Assembly: GCA_016715205.1 (NCBI GenBank)
Contig: JADKBC010000019.1
Coordinates: 1-47,918 of the forward strand
Reading direction: 5' to 3'
Source of the DNA: Holophaga sp.
GTDB lineage: Bacteria; Acidobacteriota; Holophagae; Holophagales; Holophagaceae
Length of the DNA stretch: 47,918 bases
In this document: positions 29,279-39,175 of the stretch, one piece after another
Numbering within the stretch: the first letter of the stretch is position 1
Layout of the letters: the number at the start of each line of letters is the position of its first letter
Program-made: the position numbers and the translations under genes
The notes under the pieces: generated by a model
Seen by the model: the letters and a program-made list of their open reading frames with translations, nothing else
Told to the model about the DNA's origin: nothing
Databases searched by the model: none

Positions 29279-30841
29279 TCAATAGGCTGGCACACCTGCG
29301 GCTACGGGGCTCATTACCAAATCCTGAAAATCAAAACTGAAGTCCGTGCTCGGGGAAACGGCCTCCATGCGCACCTGGCCGATCTTTCCCATGGGTGTCA
29401 GGGAGAACGTCACATAGGCATCCGCATCCAGGGATCGATCCTTCCAGCGGGCCACGAAGGTGTCGTACTGCCAATGTTCCAGGGTGCCCGTGAGCGCCGG
29501 GGAATGGGTGAAGCGAATGCTTAGCTGGCCATCCTTCGCGTCGATCACCACATCTCCGTACCAGGGATCCCGGTAGCGTCCCGCATAGGCGGCGAGGGGT
29601 AACGCAGGTGCCGACTTCGCGACGCGCAGGCCTTCTGCCTGGGCCAAACTCGCCTTGGTTTCGGTTTGGCGCTGTTTATCCAGTTCTGCGTAGGCCGCCA
29701 CCCAATCCTTGGGCGGGGCGTTCAGGTAGTGATCCAACACGGTGCGTGTGATGGCCTGAAAGGCCGCGCCGGATTCCTGGTTCGTGAGCACCACGACGCC
29801 CAGTTTGTGCTCGGGCAGCATGGTCACTTCCGACACCATCCCCTGCAGCCCGCCCGTGTGGGACACCTTCAACTGGCCGCGATAGTCGCGAACTTCTTCG
29901 CCCATGGCATAGGTGATGAAGTGGGACTTGGCTTCCGCCAACAGCGCGGGAGGATCGCCCGCGGGCCGCAACACCAGAGGTGTCCAGAGCACCTTGGCCT
30001 GACGCTCACTGTAGAGCCGCTTCCCATTGGGCAGTGCACCTTTTGCCAGCAGGGCGAGCACCCACTTCGCCATGTCTTCGGCCGAAGCCACGATGGCCCC
30101 CGCCGGAGCGCTGTTGTCGAGGGGACTGTGGGCCATGGCTTGGAGCTGATCCCCCACCTTGGCGTGGGGCGCAATCACATCATCCCCAGGGCGCACATCC
30201 TTGATGCTGGTCTTGCTATCACCCATGCCGAGGGGTGCGAAAAAACGTTCCTGAATGAAGGGTGCCCAGGCTTTGCCCGAAACCTGCTTGATCACAGCGC
30301 CAGCCACTGTGTAGAGGATGTTGTCGTAGGCGTAGGTACTGCGGAAGCTGGTGGCCAGGGGCACAAACCGCAACCGGTAGATGATGTCTGCGTCCGTCAG
30401 ATCCGTGCCGGGGAAGAACATGAGGTCACCAGCCCCCAACCCAAGGCCGCTGCGATGGCAGAGGAGATCACGGATGCGCATCTCGCGGGTGACATAGGGA
30501 TCACTCATCTGAAATCCGGGAAGTCGATCCACCACGCGGTCATCCCAGGCCAATTTGCCTTCGTCCACCAGCATTGCCAGCGCCGCCGCCGTGAAGATCT
30601 TGGTATTGGAGGCAATACCAAACAACGTGCGGGGCGTGACCGGCGCGGCTTCGCCCAGTTTGCGCACCCCGTAGCCCTTGGCCACCACCACCTTGCCATC
30701 CTTCACCACCGCCACGGCAATGCCTGGTACGTTGAAAGCCTTGCGCGTGCGTTCCACCGCATCATCGAGATAGGTCTGCGCCAGAAGCGGCGCTGCGGCG
30801 ACCAAAAGTAGAATGGGGGATGTCCAGCGGATGAATTGCAT
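29279..30841 (-). CDS. Exported serine hydrolase, class C beta-lactamase fold
   Basis: A 520-residue protein with a signal peptide (ending LLAQ). The penicillin-binding/AmpC-like domain holds ASNTK (SxxK), the Tyr in YAYDNILY (YxN) and SHTGG (HxG), so the catalytic set is complete. The C-terminal part (about 395-520) resembles DUF3471. Such proteins are mostly peptidases or esterases; a resistance role cannot be assumed. GGAG sits about eight bases ahead of the ATG. It is probably co-transcribed with lplT, 40 bp downstream. Confidence 0.88.
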   Translation of the reverse strand: MQFIRWTSPILLLVAAAPLLAQTYLDDAVERTRKAFNVPGIAVAVVKDGKVVVAKGYGVRKLGEAAPVTPRTLFGIASNTKIFTAAALAMLVDEGKLAWDDRVVDRLPGFQMSDPYVTREMRIRDLLCHRSGLGLGAGDLMFFPGTDLTDADIIYRLRFVPLATSFRSTYAYDNILYTVAGAVIKQVSGKAWAPFIQERFFAPLGMGDSKTSIKDVRPGDDVIAPHAKVGDQLQAMAHSPLDNSAPAGAIVASAEDMAKWVLALLAKGALPNGKRLYSERQAKVLWTPLVLRPAGDPPALLAEAKSHFITYAMGEEVRDYRGQLKVSHTGGLQGMVSEVTMLPEHKLGVVVLTNQESGAAFQAITRTVLDHYLNAPPKDWVAAYAELDKQRQTETKASLAQAEGLRVAKSAPALPLAAYAGRYRDPWYGDVVIDAKDGQLSIRFTHSPALTGTLEHWQYDTFVARWKDRSLDADAYVTFSLTPMGKIGQVRMEAVSPSTDFSFDFQDLVMSPVAAGVPAY

Positions 30842-30916
30842 GGGAGTTGCTCCGAATGGGGTGAGGAACTGGAGTGGCTTACTGCAGTAATCACGAATAC
30901 GGGCTGTGTGAAATGC

Positions 30917-31138
30917 CTAACTCCTAATCAGATCCAGATACAGCGCCTCCACCTTGGCCCTTGCCCATGGGGTCTTGCGAAGAAAAGTCAGGCTGGATTT
31001 GAGGGTGGGGTTTGAGGTGAAGCAGCGGATATCGATGGCATGGCCCATCTGTTCCCAGCCGATGGTTTCAACCAGGTGGATCAGCATATTTTCCAGCGTG
31101 ATGCCGTGCAGCGGATCGTTGGAGCGGGTGACTGTCAT
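30917..31138 (-). CDS. VF530/DUF2132 family small protein
   Basis: A 73-residue protein beginning MTVTRSNDPLHGITLENMLIHLVE, with CFTSNPTLKSSLTFLRKTPWARAKVEALY, which is the VF530-type signature. The family folds into a helical, possibly DNA-binding, unit, but no function is established. AGGCTTCC precedes the ATG. It lies alone between pckA's terminator and the beta-lactamase-fold gene. Confidence 0.85.
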   Translation of the reverse strand: MTVTRSNDPLHGITLENMLIHLVETIGWEQMGHAIDIRCFTSNPTLKSSLTFLRKTPWARAKVEALYLDLIRS

Positions 31139-31190
31139 GATGGAAGCCTTTTTCTAAACCAAAAATCCTGCGTAAGATTCGCTCCTGAAA

Positions 31191-31224
31191 CATCAAGGGC
31201 CACCCCTAAGGATGGCCCTTGATG
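31191..31224 (-). terminator. Terminator after pckA
   Basis: A 12-bp inverted repeat CATCAAGGGCCA / TGGCCCTTGATG with a short loop, 17 bases beyond the pckA stop on the minus strand; TTTC follows. Confidence 0.75.
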
Positions 31225-31240
31225 ATAAGCGGTACCGGCG

Positions 31241-32887
31241 TTAGGCCAACTTGGCGAGTACATCCGCCAGGGCCTGCAAGGCATCGTTGGGCAGCTTGTC
31301 GGAACCGCCCAGTTCGGTTTCTCGGCTCTCCACAAAGGCGAGGCGATCGGCCATGCGTTTCTTGAATTCCGTCCGGTAGGTGGGCTCATTAAGGTCTGCC
31401 GGGAACCCCGGCCAGTCCAGGATCTTCATGTCCGTGAAGGGTTGCCAGGGTTTGAAATCGGCCTTGCCTTCCACGATGGCTTCCAGGATGCCGAGGGTAT
31501 CGGCGGGCTGCACCTTCTTGCCCATGAAGGAGCCGGTGTTCAGCACGTAGCAGGCCACGCCATCGGCGATGAGCGCCTTGAAGCGGTCGTAATCCAGGGC
31601 GAGCTTGTAGGTGCGGAAGGGGTTGGCGTAGGGTTCCACCACCAGGGCGTTCGGGTCCACACCGGGTGCGAGGCGTTCTGCAGAGGTGCGCTTGGTGGCC
31701 AACGTCGCGCCGAACACCGAGCCCAGGCTCGGGCCTTCCAGCTTCACCACCGGCGGCAGCGTTTCGTCCTTCATTAGCCAGAAGATGGCATTGATGGGCT
31801 CGTCGATGCGATCCACGCGATTGGGCGACCACAGTTTGCTCTTCACTGCGCGGCCATTGCCGTTGCGCAGATCTTCGCTCACCACGCGCAGGGTGCCGTC
31901 GGGATAGCGGGTGGCGCCGTTGTTCTGGAGGGTGAGGATGAACTTGTTGTCCTCGCAATCCATCGGATAGTCCTGCGTCTTGTCGAAGTAAGCGGGCTCC
32001 AGGGCGATGGAATACTTTTCCTTCACGTTGATGATGAAGGCATCGTCGTGCACCACGGTGATGTCGTATTTGTTGTTGTGCCGGGCGTGGGTGATGGTGG
32101 ATTTGCCGGAGCCCGAAAGGCCGAACACCGCGGCCACATAGCTCTTGTCCCCGGGCAGGCTGTAGCGCTTCATGCCCCCGTGGCAGGAGGCGTAGCCATG
32201 GCGCGCGGCCAGGTGCCAGGCCAGGGTCAGCGTGCCCTTCTTGTGCTCACCGAAATAGCGCATGCCCAACAGAGCCAGGGTGTTGTGTTCGCTATCGAAG
32301 AAGCTGAGGCCCATGGGGTGATCGGGGTGCGTCCAATCCGGGTCAGAGAAGACGATGATGTCGCCTTCGGGATAGGGCTTGGATTCGGAATAACGGGCGG
32401 CATAGACATCATTGATCCACTGGAAGTTGAGCATCCAGCTGTAGAGGATGTTGGCGTGCTCCTCGGGAATCACGAGGCGGGCCTTCACCATGAAATCCTC
32501 GTCCAGGCCCACCACCACCTGCCCAGTCACCATTTTCCGCTTGCGAGTCTGGTAGATGGCTTCCACGACTTTGTTGTAGAGCGCGTTCTTGTCCACACCA
32601 GGCCAGCCCAGGATCTGGCGGGCCGCAGCGGCACGGCCGGAGACGGCGCCATCATTCATCAACAGCGCCTTGGCATCCTCGGGAAGCCCCAGCACTTCAG
32701 GCTTGTAGACGGGCATGCCATCCAGGATCACGGTGCCAGGAGCCTGCGCCGCCAGCCGATAGGCTTCCGCCACGGTGCTGATGGGCCGCACGTTGTTTCC
32801 GTAAAACGCGGTTTCCACCGTGGTGCGGATCTGCGAGCTGATCTGCTTGAAGCCGTCCTTGCCTGGATAGGCGCCAATGGTTGACAT
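31241..32887 (-). CDS. pckA: ATP-dependent phosphoenolpyruvate carboxykinase
   Basis: A 548-residue enzyme that converts oxaloacetate and ATP to PEP, the entry step of gluconeogenesis. The P-loop GLSGSGKSTITH (about 257-268), the metal-binding HDDAFIIN and PEPCK-type LEPAYFDKTQDYP all mark the ATP-using class. The ATG has AGGAG at six bases. A sensor kinase frame runs about 160 bp into its 5' end on the same strand, probably from a lost stop codon. Together with sdhCAB and glpX in the window it fits growth on organic acids. Confidence 0.95.
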   Translation of the reverse strand: MSTIGAYPGKDGFKQISSQIRTTVETAFYGNNVRPISTVAEAYRLAAQAPGTVILDGMPVYKPEVLGLPEDAKALLMNDGAVSGRAAAARQILGWPGVDKNALYNKVVEAIYQTRKRKMVTGQVVVGLDEDFMVKARLVIPEEHANILYSWMLNFQWINDVYAARYSESKPYPEGDIIVFSDPDWTHPDHPMGLSFFDSEHNTLALLGMRYFGEHKKGTLTLAWHLAARHGYASCHGGMKRYSLPGDKSYVAAVFGLSGSGKSTITHARHNNKYDITVVHDDAFIINVKEKYSIALEPAYFDKTQDYPMDCEDNKFILTLQNNGATRYPDGTLRVVSEDLRNGNGRAVKSKLWSPNRVDRIDEPINAIFWLMKDETLPPVVKLEGPSLGSVFGATLATKRTSAERLAPGVDPNALVVEPYANPFRTYKLALDYDRFKALIADGVACYVLNTGSFMGKKVQPADTLGILEAIVEGKADFKPWQPFTDMKILDWPGFPADLNEPTYRTEFKKRMADRLAFVESRETELGGSDKLPNDALQALADVLAKLA

Positions 32888-35800
32888 TCAGTTCTCCTTT
32901 GAAAATCCAATGAACTGCCCAAAGCATTCTCTGGATCCCCCGAAGGGATAGAAAACCCGTCACGGCAGCGATAACGCCATCTTAGCCCGTTCCCTCGGCC
33001 TCGAACAGGGCACCCAGACATATTGAAAATCACAGCCAAAGGCGCCCAACCAGACGGATGGGGGTGGAAAGGGCGTTTCCATCGCGTCAGGGGAGCCGCG
33101 TCCAGCCTTGGCAGGTACAACCGCAAGGTGGCGCCCTTCCCCACTTCGCTTTCCAATTCAACCTTGCCTCCCATGGCGGTGGCTAGGCTTTTTACGATGC
33201 TAAGACCGAGGCCAGAGGAACCTTCTCCCGCGGTGGGCTTGGCGCTCAATGGTGTGAACCGCTGGAAGGCCTTCTGTTTGTCTTCCTCGGTGAACCCAGG
33301 GCCCTGGTCCTGAACCTCGATCCATCCCATGTCCTCGGTGGTACCGAATCGCAACCAGATGTGGCTCCCCTGGGGATCCGGCCGGGTGAATTTCACGGCA
33401 TTTGAAACAAAATTTTCCAGGATGCCCTGGGTATGGACGGGGTCCGCCAGCACCACGCAGGGCCCTTCACCGGAAAGCTCCAGGTCGATGAACTTGGCAG
33501 TGGCCCTTCTCCAATAATCTTTTTCCACCTCAGCCGCCAACTTCGCCAAGTCAACCGCCTGCAGATCCAGTTCCATTCGCCCCGTGTCCATCCGGTTGAC
33601 ATCCAACATGTTCCGGACGAGCTCAGCCATCTGCCGCGTGGCTTTCACGATCATGTTTGAATATTTTGAAAGATCGCCTTCTTCGAGGTCACCGCCCTGA
33701 ATTAACTCGCCAGCCAGGAGCACAGCGTTGAGAGGGTTTTTCAGATCGTGGGCCGCGATGCCCATGAACTGGTTCTTTTCCTCATTCAATCGCACCAGCG
33801 CTCCGGCTCGAGCCTCCAGTTCAGAGGTCGCCTCGGTCACAGTCTTTTCCAGTTCCTGCGTGCGTTGGCGCAGCAAGCGAATGCGAATTCGATAAAACCA
33901 AACAAACATGCCGCCCAGCGCCAGGATGTAGAAAACGTAGGCCAAGGGGCTAACCCATGGTGCGGGCTTGATACGGAATGGGAATTCCAGGGGCCTGCTG
34001 GCGCGGCCCAGATGATCCTTGGCTTCGATACGCAGCACGTACTTGCCGTGGGGCAATGCCGTTAGTTCGCGCCGCCCCAGGGCACTCCAGGGCGAGGGCG
34101 TGTCTTCGATGCCCAGCAACTGCGTGCGGAAACGGACATCTTGGGGACGGTGGAAGGAGGGCAAACCAAATTCGAAGGTCAGTTGGTTTTCCTTGTGGCC
34201 CAACACCGTGTCCTTGGAGATAGATCCCTCCCGTCCGGGCACAAGGACCCGGTCCAACACCAGATTGGGCGGAGGAGGCGAAAGCAGTTCCCGGGAAGTA
34301 TCCAGGGCGGCCGCACCTTTGTGCGTGGCCACCCAGATCCGTCCGGCATGATCCACCCAGGAGGCCCCATAGCTGCAGGAGACGGGCGGAAGCCCATCAC
34401 CCGTGCCATAGTTCTCCACTTTGCTGGGTCGGGAGGCGTTCGTTGAATCATCAAAGCTGAGTCGCGCCACTCCCCGTTGGGTAACCAGATAGATTCTTCC
34501 TTGGAAATCCTCTTCGATGCGCACCACCACATTGCTGGGGATATCCGGGTATTTCTTTACATCGAACGATTCCCAGGTTTGGGTCTCAGACCCATCCAAG
34601 GCAAACCGGAGCGCGCCACCACCGAAGGTGCCAGCCCAAAGCCAACGCTTTCCATCCCGCCCCCGGCTTTCATGGAAACAATAAACCGAGGGATTGGTCA
34701 CCCCTTCCTTGCTGCCATAAACGGTCCACTTCCCGCGCCTGAGCCGACCAATGCCATCGCCGCGAGTGCCAACCCAAAGCGTGTCGGAACCATCCTGATC
34801 CCGCGTCACCCTCAGGCCAAACACCTGGGTCCCGGGCAGCCCGTCTCGTTTGGTGAAGAGGGTTTGCTGGTTTCCTTCCAGGCGAATCAGCCCGGAGGCA
34901 CCACCGCCCCAAATAATGGACTGGCCCTTGGTGTCCTTTTGCTCCGCCAGGCAAAGGATGCGTTGATCCGCAAGCCCTGGCGTTGGAATGTGCCTCCAAC
35001 GAGTGCCTTCCCGTTTGGCAAGACCCTTGAGGGTCCCTGCCCAGATTGTGGTTTCTCCACCCTGGCCACGGGTCGCCAGCAGTGAACAGATGTGGCTCTG
35101 AGGCAGCCCGGATCGCTCATCGTCCAAGTGCCACGCGCCCTGCTCCCATCGCACCAACCCGCGGCTGGTCCCGATCCAGAACCGGTTCTGACCACGGGCA
35201 TCCTGGCTCTCCAGAAAGGCGTTCACTTCATCGCTGGGCAACCCGGACTGGCTGTCCACCACGTACCAGCCCGAGAGATCGAGACTGGCCAACCCACCGC
35301 CCCGAGTTCCCATCCACAACGTGGGCTTGGTACCGCCGGAGCCCAGGAGCGTATAAATGCCGTTGGCTGGCAACCCGGTGCTCGTATTCAACACTCGCCA
35401 ACGCTCATCCGTGTAATAGGCGAGTCCCCGGTCGTAGGAGGAAGCCCAAAGCACCTGCTGACCATCCGGCCCGGGCGTAACACAGAGCATGATGGGATAG
35501 ATGCTTGGGAAGCCGTTCTTGGGCTCGAAGAGGTCCCATCGCGCACCGTCCCATCGATAGAGCCCTTCGCCCCATTTGGCCATCCAGAAGTAGCGCTTGC
35601 CGTCGGGTCCGTTGGTCTGAGCGATGTCGTTTACTTCTCCCTCTGGCCAACCATCCTTGGCCTTCATCATCTTCCAGGATGTGCCTTCTAAACGAGATAT
35701 CCCCTTGGTGGTGATGGCCCAAAGGGTGGTTGATCCATCCGGGTTGTCCATCTGGCGAAGTCGCCAGACATCGTTCGAAGGAAGGCCGTGCCGGGTATCG

Positions 35801-36306
35801 AAAAAATGCCAAGCCGTTCCATCGAACCGGCCAACGCCGCCGCCCCTGGTGGAGGCCCAAAGACTGACGCCGCCTCCCGGTTCCTCAACCTCCAACAGGG
35901 AATTGACAATATTGCTTGCAAAGCCCTGGCCAATTTTCCACTGGGTCCAGGCCCCTTGCTTCAGCTGCCAGAGCCCGCCGTTCTCTGTACCAAACCAGTG
36001 GGACCCATCCTTGGTTTCCAGAATGGAGCGCACAAAATTGGAGGTGCTTTCGGAAGGAAGCCCCAAGGTGTTCCACACCTGACCGTTGCAATGGGCCGTT
36101 CCATCCTGGGTGCCCACCCACAGTCGACCGGCCCGATCCCGTGCCACGGTGTACACGGAGGGGTTCGGCAATCCATCCGCGAGCCCATAGATTCTCAGCG
36201 GCGGGTGGAGGGAAAACCAAGCATCGTCGGGGTCCACACGCAGCGGCGGATTGGCTGCCGACAACAGCAGTGCCCCCACCATCCATACTGCCCCTACCAG
36301 CCGCAT
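32728..36306 (-). CDS. Hybrid-type beta-propeller sensor histidine kinase
   Basis: A very large sensor. After a signal peptide/first helix (MRLVGAVWMVGALLLSA) come roughly a dozen Reg_prop repeats (patterns like DGLPNPSVYTVARDRAGRLWVGT) forming a two-propeller periplasmic sensor, a Y_Y_Y domain (about 690-760), a membrane helix (about 775-797), a HisKA domain with His853 in AAHDLKNPLNA, and a HATPase with NAVKF, DQGPGF and GSSGLGLSIV. No receiver domain is seen. The start at 36306 (ATG) is preferred over TTG at 36327. The normal end appears to be near 33087 (LPRLDAAP), but as read the frame continues without a stop through the pckA upstream region into pckA. Confidence 0.82.
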   Translation of the reverse strand: MRLVGAVWMVGALLLSAANPPLRVDPDDAWFSLHPPLRIYGLADGLPNPSVYTVARDRAGRLWVGTQDGTAHCNGQVWNTLGLPSESTSNFVRSILETKDGSHWFGTENGGLWQLKQGAWTQWKIGQGFASNIVNSLLEVEEPGGGVSLWASTRGGGVGRFDGTAWHFFDTRHGLPSNDVWRLRQMDNPDGSTTLWAITTKGISRLEGTSWKMMKAKDGWPEGEVNDIAQTNGPDGKRYFWMAKWGEGLYRWDGARWDLFEPKNGFPSIYPIMLCVTPGPDGQQVLWASSYDRGLAYYTDERWRVLNTSTGLPANGIYTLLGSGGTKPTLWMGTRGGGLASLDLSGWYVVDSQSGLPSDEVNAFLESQDARGQNRFWIGTSRGLVRWEQGAWHLDDERSGLPQSHICSLLATRGQGGETTIWAGTLKGLAKREGTRWRHIPTPGLADQRILCLAEQKDTKGQSIIWGGGASGLIRLEGNQQTLFTKRDGLPGTQVFGLRVTRDQDGSDTLWVGTRGDGIGRLRRGKWTVYGSKEGVTNPSVYCFHESRGRDGKRWLWAGTFGGGALRFALDGSETQTWESFDVKKYPDIPSNVVVRIEEDFQGRIYLVTQRGVARLSFDDSTNASRPSKVENYGTGDGLPPVSCSYGASWVDHAGRIWVATHKGAAALDTSRELLSPPPPNLVLDRVLVPGREGSISKDTVLGHKENQLTFEFGLPSFHRPQDVRFRTQLLGIEDTPSPWSALGRRELTALPHGKYVLRIEAKDHLGRASRPLEFPFRIKPAPWVSPLAYVFYILALGGMFVWFYRIRIRLLRQRTQELEKTVTEATSELEARAGALVRLNEEKNQFMGIAAHDLKNPLNAVLLAGELIQGGDLEEGDLSKYSNMIVKATRQMAELVRNMLDVNRMDTGRMELDLQAVDLAKLAAEVEKDYWRRATAKFIDLELSGEGPCVVLADPVHTQGILENFVSNAVKFTRPDPQGSHIWLRFGTTEDMGWIEVQDQGPGFTEEDKQKAFQRFTPLSAKPTAGEGSSGLGLSIVKSLATAMGGKVELESEVGKGATLRLYLPRLDAAPLTRWKRPFHPHPSGWAPLAVIFNMSGCPVRGRGNGLRWRYRCRDGFSIPSGDPENALGSSLDFQRRTECQPLAPIQARTASSRSARRSAPRWKPRFTETTCGPSAPWRKPIGWRRRLLAP

Positions 36307-36338
36307 CACCCTGGTCCTATCTGACAATGGCCCTAACG

Positions 36339-37757
36339 CTATACCTGTCTCGGGCCGGGGCCAACCGATTTATCCAAGACGCTTTTCGCAACCTCCAGAA
36401 ACCTCTGCCGAGCCTCCGCGTGATTGACGATTGGGTCCGGGTAGTGGACCGCCCGCCGAATGCTGTCAGGAACCTCCCAGGGGTTATGAATCCACTTCAC
36501 CGGCACCCCTTCCAACTCCGGAACCCAACGCTTCACGTAGTGGCCAAGGGGATCGAAACGCTGGCCCTGGAGAATGGGATTGAAGACCCGGAACCAGGGC
36601 TGAGCATCCACCCCGCACCCTGCGCTCCACTGCCACCCCATGTTGTTGTTGGCCCAATCACCATCCACCAACCACCACAGATAGTGGGCCTCGCCCAATC
36701 GATACGGCTGGAGCAGATGCTTGGTCAGGAAGCAGGCGGCCACCATGCGGGCGCGATTGTGAACAAAGCCTTCGGCCTGAAGTTGCCGGGCAGCCGCATC
36801 CACCACGGGGAACCCCGTGCGCCCATCCACCCAGGCCTGCCACGCCGCTTCATCCCGCTGCCAGGGGAACCCGGTAAAGGCCTCCCGGAAGGGCAGATGC
36901 ATCAACCAAGGCTTATCCACCAGCAGATGGTGAGCGAAATCTCGCCACAGCAACTCGTTCTGGAAACAGAGGCGATCTTCGACGGGTGCCTCCGCCGTAG
37001 CAACCGCGTGCCAGAGTTGACGCACGGAGAGCGTCCCGAAATGCAGATCGGCCGAAAGGCGCGACGTGCCTTCCTGATCCATGCGGTCCCGCCCCAGGCG
37101 ATAGCCGTTCAGGCCATCCTCCAGGAAGTTATCCAGGCGTCGATGGGCCGCACGTTCGCCCCCGGGAAGCAGGCCTGCATTGGCAACCAAGCCCAGGTCC
37201 TCAAGATTCGGAAGCGCCAACCCAGATTCAGGCACCGGAGGCAAGGTCGCGGGTGCTGGCAGCGGATGCCCCACTGCCATTTGCCGATGAAAGGCCCGGG
37301 CAAAGGGGGTGAACACGTGATAGGGCGTGCCACTGCCGGTTCGGAGGGTACCTGGAGGTGCGAGCGTTTCCCCTTCGAAAAGGCGAAAGCGGATGCCCTC
37401 TCGTTCCAGGGCGGTTGCCACCTGGCGATCCCGTTCTACGCCAAAGGGTTCGCACCAGCGATGGGCCAGCACCTGATCCACCTTCCACCGGGCGGCCATT
37501 TCGGGAATGCGATCGACACTGCGACCATCCACGATCACCAGGCGGGAACCTCGGGCCTGTAAGCCATGCGCCAAATCGTGCACGGATTCCAAGAGGAACT
37601 GCATCCGGTGCGGCAATCTTTGCGCGTTGTGGGGCGCAAAGAAATAAGGATCCACCACGAAAACAGGGATCACGTCACCTTGTTGAGAGGCTTGGTAAAG
37701 GGGACCGTGATCCTCCAGGCGAAGATCCTTACCCCGAAACCACACCAGGCTGCGCAT
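36339..37757 (-). CDS. phrB: Deoxyribodipyrimidine photolyase
   Basis: A 472-residue class I cryptochrome/photolyase that repairs UV pyrimidine dimers with light. The N-terminus MRSLVWFRGKDLRLEDHGPLY is the Rossmann-like antenna domain. The FAD domain has the conserved tail segment WWLVDGDWANNNMGWQWSAGCGVDAQPWFRVFNP in outline and KWIHNPWEVP. An alternative TTG start at 37763 adds two residues; the ATG is better. It begins close to cutA on the opposite strand and ends 33 bp before the sensor-kinase ATG, so the two may share a transcript. Confidence 0.93.
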   Translation of the reverse strand: MRSLVWFRGKDLRLEDHGPLYQASQQGDVIPVFVVDPYFFAPHNAQRLPHRMQFLLESVHDLAHGLQARGSRLVIVDGRSVDRIPEMAARWKVDQVLAHRWCEPFGVERDRQVATALEREGIRFRLFEGETLAPPGTLRTGSGTPYHVFTPFARAFHRQMAVGHPLPAPATLPPVPESGLALPNLEDLGLVANAGLLPGGERAAHRRLDNFLEDGLNGYRLGRDRMDQEGTSRLSADLHFGTLSVRQLWHAVATAEAPVEDRLCFQNELLWRDFAHHLLVDKPWLMHLPFREAFTGFPWQRDEAAWQAWVDGRTGFPVVDAAARQLQAEGFVHNRARMVAACFLTKHLLQPYRLGEAHYLWWLVDGDWANNNMGWQWSAGCGVDAQPWFRVFNPILQGQRFDPLGHYVKRWVPELEGVPVKWIHNPWEVPDSIRRAVHYPDPIVNHAEARQRFLEVAKSVLDKSVGPGPRQV

Positions 37758-37861
37758 TGGCAAAGCCTAGCGCTCTTGGCATTCCGAGGAGACCTTGGGA
37801 AATTGGCGAGATCCGTGGCACTATCGTGACGTGCCTCAATGGCGGAGGAGCGGTTTTGTCC

Positions 37862-38188
37862 ATGACTGATGCATGCGCGATTTTCACCACCTGCGGCAGC
37901 GAAGAAACGGCCCTCACCATTGCCGCTGCCGTCGTGGATCAGGGTTTCGCCGCCTGCGTGAACATCCTTCCGGGCATCAAAAGCTACTACTACTACCGGG
38001 GTGGCACTCACCTCGACGAAGAGGTCATGCTCATCATCAAGACCACCAAAGGGCAGTTCGAAGCCGTCTCCCAGACCATCTCTGAACTCCACACCTATGA
38101 AGTGCCTGAAATCCTGATGTTCCCTGTGGAAGCTGGCTCAGTGCCCTTCCTGGAATGGATCCAGCAGGCCGTCACCCGCCAAGACTGA
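37862..38188 (+). CDS. cutA: CutA1 family protein
   Basis: A 108-residue trimeric protein of the CutA1 family, named for divalent-cation tolerance but of uncertain biochemical role. Seen are the N-terminal MTDACAIFTTCGSEETALTIAA, CVNILPGIKSYYYYRGG and the C-terminal HTYEVPEILMFPVEAGSVPFLEWI. GGAGGAG at 37844-37850 sits 11 bases before this ATG and five before an in-frame TTG at 37856, so a slightly longer product (MSMTDAC) is possible. It precedes glpX by 11 bp. Confidence 0.9.
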   Translation: MTDACAIFTTCGSEETALTIAAAVVDQGFAACVNILPGIKSYYYYRGGTHLDEEVMLIIKTTKGQFEAVSQTISELHTYEVPEILMFPVEAGSVPFLEWIQQAVTRQD

Positions 38189-38199
38189 GAGGAAACGCC

Positions 38200-39165
38200 A
38201 TGGAACAGACCCTGACCGGAGAATTCCTGAAGGTCGTTGAGCAGGCTGCCATCGCGTGCGCGCGCAGCATTGGCCACGGGGACCGCAAGCACAGCGACCA
38301 CTTGGCAGTGGAAGCCATGCGCGTGGCCATGGAAACCATCCAGATGGATGGCACCATCGTCATCGGCGAAGGTGAGCGGGACGAAGCACCCATGCTCTAT
38401 GTGGGTGAAAAGGTCGGCATGGGCATGGGCTTTCCTTCCATTGATATCGCGGTCGACCCCCTGGAAGGCACCAACCTCTGCGCCACCGGTGCCGCCAACG
38501 CCATCGCCGTACTGGCAGCCTCTGAAAAAGGCGGCCTGCTCCATGCGCCCGATCTCTACATGAACAAGCTCGTGGTGGGCCCCGCCGCCAAGGGCAAGGT
38601 GCACCTGGATGCCGAAGTGGGCGATAACCTCAATGCCATCGCCAAGTCCTCAACCGAAAAGTGCAGGACATCACCGTGGTGGTGATGGATCGCACACGGC
38701 ACGAAAACTGATCGCGGATATTCGCAAAGCGGGTGCCCGCATCGAACTCATCGGCGACGGCGATCTCAGCGCCGCCATCGCCGCCGCCGTGAGCGGCACC
38801 GGCGTGCACGCGGTCATGGGCATCGGTGGCGCCCCGAAGGCGTGCTGTCTGCGGCTGCACTGAAATGCCTCAACGGTGAAATCCAAGGCCGCCTCATGGT
38901 CGATACCAATACGGCCAGCCGAGAAAAGGCCGAGAGCATGGGCGTGGATTTCGATCGCATCTACAAAACGGACGAATTGGCTCCCGGCGAGCACATCATC
39001 TTTGCCGCCAGTGGCGTCACCAATGGCAACCTGCTCAAGGGAGTGCGGTTCTTTGGCGATGGCGTGCGCACCAGCAGCCTGATCCTCAACTACAGCCCCC
39101 GTCGGGTTCGCTTTGTGGAAACCGTGCACGTGGAAGCCGGGGATCACATCGCGATTCGGTTCTAG
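38200..39165 (+). CDS. glpX: Class II fructose-1,6-bisphosphatase (frameshifted)
   Basis: GlpX dephosphorylates fructose-1,6-bisphosphate in gluconeogenesis, which fits with pckA nearby. The N-terminal half, MEQTLTGEFLKVVEQAAI to GEGERDEAPMLYVGEKVG and DPLEGTNLCA, and the C-terminal half, GTGVHAVMGIGGAP to YSPRRVRFVETVHVE, are both well conserved. In between the frame changes three times: near 38650 (AKS|LNRKVQDITVVVMD), near 38707 (RHEK|LIADIRKAGARIELIGDGD) and near 38837 (GGAPE|GVLSAAALKCL). Each can be repaired by adding one base, and the conserved text continues at once, so sequencing error is likelier than decay. Confidence 0.9.
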
Positions 39166-39175
39166 GTGCATTTGC

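Noticed and set aside
29666..30811. 381-codon plus-strand frame opposite the beta-lactamase-fold gene
   Set aside because: Antisense shadow of a gene with an intact SxxK/YxN/HxG set; composition is His/Gly-rich and domain-free.
37358..37861. Upstream 168 codons of the open frame that ends in cutA
   Set aside because: They overlap the photolyase gene on the other strand, and CutA1 proteins start at or near the Met at 37862.
38640..38840. Programmed frameshifting in glpX
   Set aside because: Three separate breaks without slippery-site plus pseudoknot design, in a region full of similar breaks in unrelated genes, point to sequence error.
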